From assembly GCA_947626755.1 (NCBI GenBank), contig CANQTP010000006.1, forward strand, positions 28,270-92,269: DNA of 64,000 nt, read 5' to 3'. Below the pieces are notes generated by a model. That model worked only from the letters and a program-made list of their open reading frames with translations. It was not told the DNA's origin and did not search any database. Each line of letters begins with the position of its first letter. Position 1 is the first letter of the stretch. Shown piece after piece: positions 40,376-48,239 of the stretch. The position numbers were made by a program, and so were the translations under genes. Origin of the DNA: an uncultured Clostridia bacterium (GTDB lineage: Bacteria; Bacillota; Clostridia; Oscillospirales; Ruminococcaceae).

Positions 40376-41745
40376 GTTTTTAGAATGGTTTTGCAGTCTG
40401 TGGACTTCGCCTTTCTGATCGCTTATGCGTTTTGTAAGAGAATCTATCCTGCCGCGGAGCATTTTGTTCTGCTCTTCAAACCTTTCCTTTTTCCGCATTT
40501 CCTGTTCAAGGTCATAGTAGAGAGAACGTACTTGCTGATAACGTTCGTTGAGTTCCACTTGCTGATTGTAAAGTTCCACAGCGTCCGCTTCTCTTTGTTC
40601 AATGTAACTTTCCTTTTCGGTCATCTCTTTGTCACGGACTTTCAGATCGGCTTCGCGCTTGTTGAGGGAAATTTCAAGACCGTCAAGTTTTTCTTTTTCC
40701 GAATTCAGTATAAGACGTTCCTTGTCAAAATGGTTTTGCAGCCTGCGGACTTCGTCTTTCTGAACGGCAAGCGCTTTTTTCTGTTCGGCAATTGTTTCAA
40801 ACTCACTTTCCGAAACAAGTCGGACGTTCCCCACGGGCATTTTCTTCCCTTGAACGGAAACACTGTCCGCAATATCTTTCGCTTCGATAAGCGGCTGTAT
40901 CTCGTCTTTCAAAGCCTGTTCTTCGGCTTTGTAAGCGTTTATCCTGTCGCGGTGTTCCTTGTATTCGTCAACTTTCATTGAATATCCGCGCCCCACTGTT
41001 TCTCCTGCAATTTCCAGACCGTGGGAAATACATATCTCTTTCAGAACACCTCGCTCCGCTTGCCGCCAACGGCTTATGGCGTCTATGCCGTTCCCGTACC
41101 CCATTTCTTTCAAGGCTTGTGCAAGTCCGTTCTGCACGGGAACGCCGCGGCTGTAATGTCCGATAGGGATATAGTCTATGTGCAGATGCGGAGTTGCTTC
41201 GTCCAATGTGCATAATACAAAAATTCAATCAAAGTGTAGACAAAAAATCTGCGCAAAAATCATATATTAAAATTTTTGCTTGATTTTTTGTACACTTTAT
41301 GATTGAATTTTTGTATAACAGCATTAAAAACACGAAAATTAGGATTTCTTTCCTGAAAACCTTTCATATATTCGTCAAGACACTGTTTCGCCGTTTCGGC
41401 ATCTGCCGACTTTATGCCCGTATCGTCTTTTGTGCCGATCTGCACAACGTCCTCATAGAAACTTTTCTGTCCGTTTGCAGATTCGGCTACCGTATTGCAG
41501 GGGCTTCGGTTAAACAAATGCTCATAGTAACCGTTTTTTATCATACGGTCGGAACGTTTCTGCCGCGAATTGTATTCCTCAACGGCTTTGCCGAAAAGTT
41601 CCGAGTATGCTTCGGCGATCGGCTTTGTTATGTAAATGATATTGTCGGGCGTTCTGCTCGTATCAACATTTTTCGGAACAAAAAGCCTGTTGTTGTGTGA
41701 AATGCTGCCCTTGCCCTGAACGTGAGAAATAGTTTTTCCTGCCAT
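40328..41745 (-). pseudogene. MobV-like plasmid-type relaxase, interrupted
   Basis: The N-terminal half (41745-41260) starts MAGKTISHVQGKGSISHNN and ends at NPNFRVFNAV. The C-terminal half (41206-40328) resumes at DEATPHLHIDYIP, the HxH metal site of Mob/Pre relaxases, then a coiled coil (KVRDKEMTEKESYIEQREAD). Between them is a 100-bp palindromic insert flanked by TAA/TAA. Removing insert and one TAA leaves the halves one base out of frame by my count, so a second lesion is likely. The C-terminus is also overwritten by repeat copy F. It would have nicked an oriT for mobilisation; now probably inactive. GGAGG precedes the ATG at 41745. Confidence 0.85.
41216..41315. mobile_element. 100-bp MITE-like palindromic insertion in the relaxase gene
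   Basis: Ends TACAAAAATTCAATC and GATTGAATTTTTGTA are inverted repeats; pairing continues through AAAGTGTA/TACACTTT, CAAAAAATC/GATTTTTTG and GCAAAAAT/ATTTTTGC, so nearly the whole unit folds back. TAA occurs on both sides (41213-41215, 41316-41318), a likely target duplication. No coding content. Confidence 0.8.
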
Positions 41746-41847
41746 TTTTTCCTCCCTGTATTTTGCAACGTGTAATATTGACATTTCCGGTATACTGATG
41801 TATAATGTAATCATAAATGATATTATTTGCTATCGGAGGAATTAGCA

Positions 41848-42834
41848 ATGTCAGAGCAAACATATGATAATAAATCAAATGACAAAGAAAAAGCCAAAAA
41901 CAACAGTTTTACATTAACGGAAGTTATTACTGCGGCAATAAAACTTCCGGGAATAAAAGTCAACAGGGAAGCCTTTCTAAGAGAGCAGTTCAAAGACGTT
42001 TCAAAAGAAAGGATGGAGAAAATAATTGATGTTGGTCCGGTAAAAGCGGGAGCCGGCAGAAATATTCTCAAAAAAATGGCGAATAAACTTATAACTACAA
42101 GAACTGCCGCGTCAACCACAGCTTCATTTGTTGCCGGATTGCCCGGAGGTGCGGCAATGATTGCTGCAATACCGGCAGATGTAATACAATTTTATGCGGT
42201 AGCGTTAAGGCTCGCCCAAGAATTATCATATTTATACGGGGAGCCGGATCTTTGGGAGGGGAATGCGCCTGACAGTGACAAGGTAACAAATCAGCTTATT
42301 TTATATTGCGGCGTTATGCTCGGAGCATCGGGAGCATCACAAACCGTAAGGGTATTGTCCTCACAGCTTGCTAAGCAGGCTTTGAAAAAAATACCGCAGA
42401 AAGCACTTACCAAAACATTTTATTACCCTATTGTAAAATCCATAGCTAAGGCGTTTGGAGCAAAAATGACAAAGGAAATATTTGCAAAAGGTGTATCAAA
42501 AGCAATTCCCGTTATCGGCGGAGTTGTTTCCGGAGGAATAACATTAGTAACGCTTCGTCCGATGGGGACACGTCTTGCAAATACATTAGACAGCGCACAT
42601 TTTGATTACACACAAGAAGATTTTGAAAACGACTGGCAGGATATTGTTGAAGAAAACAAAAAATTCAAAGAAGATGACTCCATAATTGATGTGGATCTTG
42701 TTGAAAATCAACCAACCGATAATAAATCATCGTTAATGGACGAAATTGCCAAAGCAAAGGAACTTCTGGACAGCGGCATAATTTCCGAAGAAGAATTTGC
42801 ACAGATCAAAAGCAAGGTAATTGCAAAATTATAA
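41848..42834 (+). CDS. EcsC-like protein with C-terminal SHOCT domain
   Basis: 328 residues from the ATG at 41848 (GGAGG upstream). The middle part (TTASFVAGLPGGAAMIAAIP, ADVIQFYAVALRLAQELSYLYG, VIGGVVSGGITLVTLRPMG) matches the EcsC family pattern with glycine-rich amphipathic stretches. The last 31 residues (MDEIAKAKELLDSGIISEEE.., ending IKSKVIAKL) are a SHOCT oligomerisation motif. The function of EcsC proteins is unknown; membrane association is likely. It is the largest intact cargo gene of the integrated element and has its own terminator. Confidence 0.75.
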   Translation: MSEQTYDNKSNDKEKAKNNSFTLTEVITAAIKLPGIKVNREAFLREQFKDVSKERMEKIIDVGPVKAGAGRNILKKMANKLITTRTAASTTASFVAGLPGGAAMIAAIPADVIQFYAVALRLAQELSYLYGEPDLWEGNAPDSDKVTNQLILYCGVMLGASGASQTVRVLSSQLAKQALKKIPQKALTKTFYYPIVKSIAKAFGAKMTKEIFAKGVSKAIPVIGGVVSGGITLVTLRPMGTRLANTLDSAHFDYTQEDFENDWQDIVEENKKFKEDDSIIDVDLVENQPTDNKSSLMDEIAKAKELLDSGIISEEEFAQIKSKVIAKL

Positions 42835-42859
42835 CAAAATCTATCTTGACTAAAATATA

Positions 42860-42904
42860 AAAACCCTTTCTCAAACCAATAACTATTTGAGAAAGGGTTT
42901 TATT
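42860..42904 (+). terminator. terminator after the EcsC/SHOCT gene
   Basis: Perfect 16-bp stem AAAACCCTTTCTCAAA (42860-42875) / TTTGAGAAAGGGTTTT (42886-42901). Confidence 0.92.
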
Positions 42905-42945
42905 TAATCTGAACGAAAAACACGGTGTGAAAAGGACGAAACGGC

Positions 42946-44055
42946 GTGGAATATGCAGTGACGGACGAAAAAGGAATGTCAAAATTTGCCTATCAGACCG
43001 TAAGGTTTGACGATCCGCGCTTTGAGGGATTGACTGAAAAGAAACGCGACAAGGCAGCCGAAGCTATCGCCTTTGAGTTTGAACAGCAGGTCAACGCTCT
43101 GGCGGTTCTTCCCAATGTCACCTTTAAGACATTTGCCGAAAGGTGGTTTGTTGACTATGCCGACATTCAGCACGCAACTACCACACGCGAACGCTGCGAG
43201 GACTTTAAGGAAAGAACTTATGAAGCACTCGGCGATATGCGAATGGATAAGATAAAGACTATCCACGTTCAGAACTTCGTCAATTCGCTTACAAAGCCCG
43301 GTGTAAACAAGGTCGATCCTGAAAAGGGGCTCTCTCGCAAAACTATCAAACATTATCTATCCTTTGTTTCGGAAATTTTCGATTATGCCATACGGATTGA
43401 AATGCTTTCCAAAAATCCTTGCACGAACGTCATTCTTCCTCCCGAAAAGCACACGGAAAGAAAAATTTACACGCCTGCACAAGCGGAAGAATTTGTTGAT
43501 CTGCTTTATTCCGAAGCACCGCTCAAACATCAGCTTTTTGCGACAATTGCTATCATATGCGGTCTAAGGCGTTCGGAGATAGTCGGTTTGAGGTACAGTG
43601 ACATTGACGTTGAAACGCGTGTTCTCAGGATAGAACGAGCCGCCAACTATTCACGGAAACAAAAGGAAATGTACGTTGGTGAAACCAAAACGGCAGGTTC
43701 AGTGAGAGTTATCAGACTTCCGCAAATCGTCATTGACCTGTTTCTCCGTTACAAAATGCAGGAAATGAATCAAAAACGGTTTATGGGTATAAGGCACACA
43801 GATGAAGATTTTCTTTTCTGCGACACTACATACACGAAGATAATGTACAACGGCATTCCCTATAACTACCTTAAAAAGATGTGCGCAAAGCACGGAATGG
43901 ATTTTTATGGTATTCATTCAATGCGGCACTTTGTAGCTTCGGCTATGATCGCAAAGGGAACAGACGTCAAGACCGTTTCGGAAATTCTCGGACACTCAAC
44001 TCCTGCAACGACTTTAGGGATCTACACTCACGCTTTCAGCAAGGCTGAGCCTTGA
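42946..44055 (+). CDS. tyrosine recombinase / integrase
   Basis: 369 residues from the GTG at 42946 (AAAAGGACG upstream, stop in frame at 42928). An N-terminal arm-binding region is followed by a core-binding SAM-like domain (FAERWFVDYADIQHATTTRE) and the catalytic domain with GLRRSEIVGLRYSDID (Arg), HSMRHFVASAM (His-x-x-Arg) and LGHSTPATTLGIYTH (His, then the Tyr nucleophile). It points at the tRNA-Pro(GGG) gene 270 bases away, and so probably mediates integration there. The final KAEP and stop TGA come from the tip of repeat copy G, three residues past the region after the Tyr. Catalytic residues are intact. Confidence 0.93.
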   Translation: MEYAVTDEKGMSKFAYQTVRFDDPRFEGLTEKKRDKAAEAIAFEFEQQVNALAVLPNVTFKTFAERWFVDYADIQHATTTRERCEDFKERTYEALGDMRMDKIKTIHVQNFVNSLTKPGVNKVDPEKGLSRKTIKHYLSFVSEIFDYAIRIEMLSKNPCTNVILPPEKHTERKIYTPAQAEEFVDLLYSEAPLKHQLFATIAIICGLRRSEIVGLRYSDIDVETRVLRIERAANYSRKQKEMYVGETKTAGSVRVIRLPQIVIDLFLRYKMQEMNQKRFMGIRHTDEDFLFCDTTYTKIMYNGIPYNYLKKMCAKHGMDFYGIHSMRHFVASAMIAKGTDVKTVSEILGHSTPATTLGIYTHAFSKAEP

Positions 44056-44128
44056 CCCTTTCAGGGTTTGTTTTGTGATTTTCAACTTATTGTATACCGT
44101 GCATTAAGTAAAGTACGCTCTGCGTTTA
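44040..44128. repeat. interspersed repeat, copy G (one arm), overlapping the integrase 3' end
   Basis: Tip CAAGGCTGAGCCTTG (44040-44054) overlaps the integrase stop, then the arm with TATTGTATACCGTGCATTAA. No right arm follows. Confidence 0.82.
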
Positions 44129-44177
44129 AATTTTGAGAGTCAAGATGTATGCTGAGTTGTCCAAAACGTGTAAAATG

Positions 44178-44324
44178 ATATAAGAATAACCTCTCCGGTG
44201 GCGTATCTAAGCCATTTGAGAGGCTTTTTTCTGCGCCTTAAAACTTTATTTTTTGAGTAAGGGAAATAAAAGCAAATCCCCTCTTGACATACAAGAGAGG
44301 ATATGCGTCAAGGCTACAGCCTTG
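44178..44324 (-). terminator. hairpin/terminator cassette after tRNA-Pro(GGG), right attachment flank
   Basis: Reading away from the tRNA: CAAGGCTGTAGCCTTG hairpin (44309-44324), a terminator hairpin CTCTTGTATGTCAAGAGGGG with T-rich sequence after it, then an AACCTC/GAGAGG hairpin (44183-44222). It is parallel to 38138-38284. Confidence 0.75.
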
Positions 44325-44401
44325 TGGTCGGAGTGACGGGACTTGAACCCACGGCCTCTACCACCCCAAGGTAGCGCGCTACCAATCTGCGCCACACCCC
44401 G
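44325..44401 (-). tRNA. tRNA-Pro(GGG)
   Basis: Minus strand from 44401: acceptor CGGGGTG pairs with CACTCCG, D arm GCGCAG..GCGC, anticodon arm CTACC-TTGGGGT-GGTAG giving anticodon GGG, T arm with GTTCAAG, discriminator A and encoded CCA (44325-44327). The last 23 bases are duplicated at 38285-38307, and an integrase gene ends next to it, so its 3' end is the attachment site. Confidence 0.95.
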
Positions 44402-44482
44402 AACCGAACATTAATATTATACCACAGTCCAAGGCAGGTGTCAAGGGTTTTTGCAATTTTTTTGAGAAATTTTTTATTTTTC

Positions 44483-45694
44483 CTACTTTACGCCCTGTTC
44501 TGCAAGGTTTTTCAGCATTTTGTCGCTGAGGGCGCTTGTGTCGGTGAAATAGTTGTCCATATCGGTGTTTTCAAAGAATATTATTATCCTGATGGTGTAT
44601 ACTTTGTCATTGCTGCCTAATGAATAGATCCCCGTTATAACGTCCTTGCCGCTGTTTTTCTTTACGGTTTTGAGGATCTCGCTTGTTTTCTCGGCATCGT
44701 TAAGGAATTTGGTCACTTTGTTGAATACTTCTTTGGAGGAACATTGGAACTCAAAGCAGGACTTGCCTTTCTTTGCCTGAGAGGTAAGACCGTTTTTGAT
44801 GATCTTCTTTGCGCTGTCAAGACTGTCGGCATATTTCTTGTTGACTTCAAAATAGCTTATGGTGTCGTCCCTTGCTCTCGGCGCGGCAAAACTCTGGTTG
44901 TCCTCGGTATGCGAAGCGCTGAGTTCACTGTCGGCAAGCATGAAAAAGCTGTGTGAGGAATTTTCCGCGGTATTCGACAAGGGATCGTCCCAGGTCACAT
45001 CTACGTTATACCATTTATTATTATAGTAGACCTTGTTCCACATATGCATTTCATCGGGCTTGTCGCGGTAGGAATGTCCTATTACCGTAACGGTGCGTAT
45101 CCCGATCTTTGAGCAGAGATAGGAAAACGCTTTTGCATAGCCGTCACATTTGCCTGTGTTTTTGACAAGTATACCGTAGATATTGTCGCCGTTGGTGCTT
45201 TCCGCATCGTAAACAGTGCTGTCTACTATTGCATCGTGGATAGTTCTTATCTTGGTATATTTTGTCATATCGTCATTAAGTTTTGAAATTATCTCCTCCG
45301 CCCGTTTATCGCAGGCAGCTGTCATTTCGTCATAATCTTCCTTGCTGTAGTTGTAGTCCATATGGAACTCCGAATATCCGAGACTGTTCCAGCGCGCTTC
45401 AATGCTCCTGATATGAAATGTTACCGGATCATGGTATACGAGAAGTTCGGAGACCATGTTGAATTCCTCATCGGTCATGGGAGTTCCTGTACGGATCCTT
45501 GCAACGGGTTCGCAGTCAATGACCGCTTCCCGCAGCTGCTCGAAAATTTCCTGAGCGTTATCCGAAAGCTGATCGTAATAGAATATTGTGCTATATGCGG
45601 CGGTTTCCGCGCTGACAGAATATTCTCCCGCTGCCGATACTACAGGCAGTGCAAGCGCCATACAGAGAAGCACCGATAAAAATTTCTTTATCAT
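44483..45694 (-). CDS. secreted transglutaminase-like domain protein
   Basis: 403 residues. Signal peptide at residues 1-22 (KKFLSVLLCMALALPVVSAA). The transglutaminase/protease-like catalytic triad lies in GKCDGYAKAFSYLC (Cys), MHMWNKVYYNNKWYNVDVTWDDP (His then Asp; in parts) at about residues 175-235. A C-terminal domain of about 120 residues with Lys-rich and Asp-rich stretches follows. Proteins of this class act outside the cell as peptidases or crosslinkers, often on the wall; the substrate is unknown. It has its own promoter (45717-45745). Confidence 0.85.
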   Translation of the reverse strand: MIKKFLSVLLCMALALPVVSAAGEYSVSAETAAYSTIFYYDQLSDNAQEIFEQLREAVIDCEPVARIRTGTPMTDEEFNMVSELLVYHDPVTFHIRSIEARWNSLGYSEFHMDYNYSKEDYDEMTAACDKRAEEIISKLNDDMTKYTKIRTIHDAIVDSTVYDAESTNGDNIYGILVKNTGKCDGYAKAFSYLCSKIGIRTVTVIGHSYRDKPDEMHMWNKVYYNNKWYNVDVTWDDPLSNTAENSSHSFFMLADSELSASHTEDNQSFAAPRARDDTISYFEVNKKYADSLDSAKKIIKNGLTSQAKKGKSCFEFQCSSKEVFNKVTKFLNDAEKTSEILKTVKKNSGKDVITGIYSLGSNDKVYTIRIIIFFENTDMDNYFTDTSALSDKMLKNLAEQGVK

Positions 45695-45716
45695 GAAATA
45701 TCACATCCTTGGAACA

Positions 45717-45745
45717 ATTATAGCACACTTCCCTTTTAAAATCAA
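45717..45745 (-). promoter_or_regulatory. promoter of the transglutaminase-like gene
   Basis: Minus strand: -35 TTGATT (45740-45745), 17-base spacer, -10 TATAAT (45717-45722). Confidence 0.75.
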
Positions 45746-45888
45746 TAGCCGATATTTGTAAAAAGCAATATCCTGCATAATTATGGTATTTTGCGCTTTT
45801 AAAGCAATTGTCAACACAAATTATTGTAAGAAATGCACAATAATTTTCAAGGCTTGTGATGTAATTTGTTGAAATTGTTGTTTATCCA

Positions 45889-45917
45889 TTGCAATTTATA
45901 ATGAAAACGGCTATAAT
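45889..45917 (+). promoter_or_regulatory. promoter of the EF-G paralogue
   Basis: -35 TTGCAA (45889-45894), 17-base spacer, -10 TATAAT (45912-45917). Confidence 0.8.
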
Positions 45918-45980
45918 ATTAAGTGTATGAAAATACTTTTTGTACAAAATAACAAAATTCATCTGATTGGAGAGAACTCT

Positions 45981-48065
45981 ATGAAACATTACGGCGCGGA
46001 AAGTATAAAAAATATTGCTATCACCGGGCATTCAGGCTCGGGAAAAACTTCTCTGGCGGAAGCTCTGCTTTTTAAAGCAGGCGCAACAGACCGTCTCGGA
46101 AAAACTGCCGACGGGAACACGGTCTGCGACTATGACCCCGAGGAGATAAAGCGCAAAGCTTCACTCAGCACTGCACTTGCTTCTTTTGAATATAACGATA
46201 TAAAAGTAAATCTTCTGGACACTCCGGGACTGTTCGATTTTGAAGGCGGAATGTGCGAGGGCATAACCGCCGCGGGAACTGTCATGATAACCGTTTCCGC
46301 CAAGTCGGGCGTTAAAGTCGGCACCGAAAAAGCTTACGAGTACGCAAGAGGTCTGGGCAAGCCCACCATGTTCGTTGTAACCAAAGTTGACGATATTGAC
46401 GCGAACTTCTACAACACCCTCACAGACCTGAAAACCATGTTCGGTCCTACCGTCTGCCCTGTTGTAGTTCCCGTTATAAAGGATCATAAAGTTGTTTCAT
46501 TCGTAAATCTTATCGAAATGAAAGCTTATAAATACGACGATAAGGGCAACGCCGTTGAGACCGATATGCCCACTGCGGAGATCTCCGAAAAGATGGAGTA
46601 CCGTATGGACGGACTTGTTGCCGCATTCTCCGAAGCCGTTGCGGAAACCGACGACGAACTTATGGAAAAATTCTTTGACGGCGAGGCTTTCACACAGAAA
46701 GAACTTGTCCACGGTATCCACAAGGGCATGAACGAAGGCATAATAACCCCCGTTGTATGCTGTTCGGCAATGACTACTGCGGGAATCGACATGATTTTGA
46801 AAGAAATAGAACTTCTTCTCCCTGCTCCTGCCGACAACAAGCCCGCTTTTGCAGTTGACGATAAGGACGAACCCACAGAAGTTGCCTATGACGAAAACGC
46901 GCCCGCTTCCGCATTTGTTTTCAAGACCGTTGCCGATCCGTTCGTTGGAAAAATGTCCTTTATAAAGGTAATAAGCGGCGTGCTGAAAGCAAATTCCGAC
47001 TACACTAATACCACTTCGGGCGCTGCCGAAAAGATAGGAAAGCTTTACACCATGTGCGGAAAGAAGCAGACCGAAGTTTCCGAAGCTTACGCGGGAGATA
47101 TTGTTGTTGCCGTCAAGATAGGTGCGGCGACTTCCGATACCATCTGCGGAGCGGGAATAAACGTTAAATTCCCCGAGATCGAATTTCCAAAGCCCTGCTA
47201 CAAAATGGCAGTCACCGCCAAGGCACAGGGCGATGAAAGCAAGATCAGCACAGGAATACAGCGTCTCACCGAGGAGGACAAGACGCTTTCCTACGGAATG
47301 GATCCTTTCACCAAGGAGCAGATCCTGTCGGGTCTGGGCGAACAGCATCTTGACGTTGCAGTTGCAAAATTAAAGGCAAAATTCGGCGCGGACGTTGTTC
47401 TGAAAGAACCTAAGATCGCTTACCGCGAAACTATCCGCAAGAAAGTCAAAGTCGAGGGCAAACACAAGAAACAGAGCGGCGGTCACGGTCAGTACGGTCA
47501 TGTGTGGATCGAGTTTGAGCCTTGCCTTTCCGAGGATCTTGTATTTGAAGAAAGAGTATTCGGCGGAGCGGTTCCCAAGAACTTCTTCCCTGCCGTTGAA
47601 AAGGGCTTGCAGGACTGCATGAAGAAAGGCGTTCTGGCAGGCTGCCCCGTAACGGGACTGAAAGCCATACTTGTGGACGGTTCATACCACCCTGTAGACA
47701 GTTCTGAAATGGCGTTCAAGACTGCCGCGGGAATAGCGTTCAAAGAGGGTCTGAAACAAGCCGATCCCACTATCCTTGAACCGATAGGAAAGCTTACTGT
47801 TACCGCTCCCGATGAGAACACAGGCGATATTATGGGCGATCTTAACAAGCGCCGCGGACGTGTTATCGGCATGAATCCTGCTTCCAAGAAGGGCATGACG
47901 ACGATCGAAGCGGAAGTTCCCATGCGGGAAATGCAGAGTTTTACAACACAGCTCCGTCAGATAACCCGCGGCAAGGGTGTTTTCACTCTTGAACATCTGC
48001 GCTATGAGCAGCTTCCCGGAAATCTTGTCAGTGAAGTTATTCTCAGCGTTGACAACGGCGAATGA
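45981..48065 (+). CDS. elongation factor G-like translational GTPase (EF-G paralogue)
   Basis: 694 residues from the ATG at 45981 (TTGGAGAG upstream); an earlier in-frame ATG lacks a ribosome site. G1 is GHSGSGKTSLAEALL (residues 15-29), G3 DTPGLFDFEGG, G4 TKVDD in place of the usual NKxD. Domains II-V follow (PFVGKMSFIKVISG; KQSGGHGQYGHVWIEFEP, DNGE end). The G1 and G4 changes and length fit the second EF-G-like family of Clostridia rather than canonical fusA, which normally lies in the rpsL-rpsG-fusA-tuf operon. Its role in translation is not established. Confidence 0.87.
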   Translation: MKHYGAESIKNIAITGHSGSGKTSLAEALLFKAGATDRLGKTADGNTVCDYDPEEIKRKASLSTALASFEYNDIKVNLLDTPGLFDFEGGMCEGITAAGTVMITVSAKSGVKVGTEKAYEYARGLGKPTMFVVTKVDDIDANFYNTLTDLKTMFGPTVCPVVVPVIKDHKVVSFVNLIEMKAYKYDDKGNAVETDMPTAEISEKMEYRMDGLVAAFSEAVAETDDELMEKFFDGEAFTQKELVHGIHKGMNEGIITPVVCCSAMTTAGIDMILKEIELLLPAPADNKPAFAVDDKDEPTEVAYDENAPASAFVFKTVADPFVGKMSFIKVISGVLKANSDYTNTTSGAAEKIGKLYTMCGKKQTEVSEAYAGDIVVAVKIGAATSDTICGAGINVKFPEIEFPKPCYKMAVTAKAQGDESKISTGIQRLTEEDKTLSYGMDPFTKEQILSGLGEQHLDVAVAKLKAKFGADVVLKEPKIAYRETIRKKVKVEGKHKKQSGGHGQYGHVWIEFEPCLSEDLVFEERVFGGAVPKNFFPAVEKGLQDCMKKGVLAGCPVTGLKAILVDGSYHPVDSSEMAFKTAAGIAFKEGLKQADPTILEPIGKLTVTAPDENTGDIMGDLNKRRGRVIGMNPASKKGMTTIEAEVPMREMQSFTTQLRQITRGKGVFTLEHLRYEQLPGNLVSEVILSVDNGE

Positions 48066-48075
48066 TAATAAGTTC

Positions 48076-48109
48076 TTCCCCCTCTTTAAAATAAGAGGGG
48101 GAATTTTTT
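48076..48109 (+). terminator. terminator after the EF-G paralogue
   Basis: Stem TTCCCCCTCTT (48076-48086) / AAGAGGGGGAA (48093-48103), then TTTTTT. Confidence 0.93.
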
Positions 48110-48141
48110 GCCGTTCCCGCTAAATTGTAATCAAATTGTAA

Positions 48142-48170
48142 TTGAATTCTGCCGAAAAAAATGTTATAAT
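48142..48170 (+). promoter_or_regulatory. promoter of the lipoprotein gene
   Basis: -35 TTGAAT (48142-48147), 17-base spacer, -10 TATAAT (48165-48170). Confidence 0.75.
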
Positions 48171-48239
48171 ATTCTTGAACAGCCGAAATAATGCTGATTT
48201 TTCAAGAAAGGGGCATGAAATATTACGAAAGGAATAAAT

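Larger units (their letters stand above)
38285..44347. mobile_element. about 6 kb integrated element in the 3' end of tRNA-Pro(GGG)
   Basis: Bounded by a 23-bp direct repeat of the tRNA-Pro 3' end (38285-38307 and 44325-44347). A tyrosine recombinase gene ends 270 bases from the tRNA-side boundary, as is usual for such elements. Inside are, from left, a GyrI-like gene, an AraC-type gene, a disrupted MobV-like relaxase, an EcsC/SHOCT gene and the integrase. No replication or conjugation genes remain, so it is a mobilisable element or a decayed one. Confidence 0.78.

Noticed and set aside
38464..44347. Active prophage
   Set aside because: No capsid, terminase, portal, lysis or replication genes; only a relaxase remnant and an integrase.
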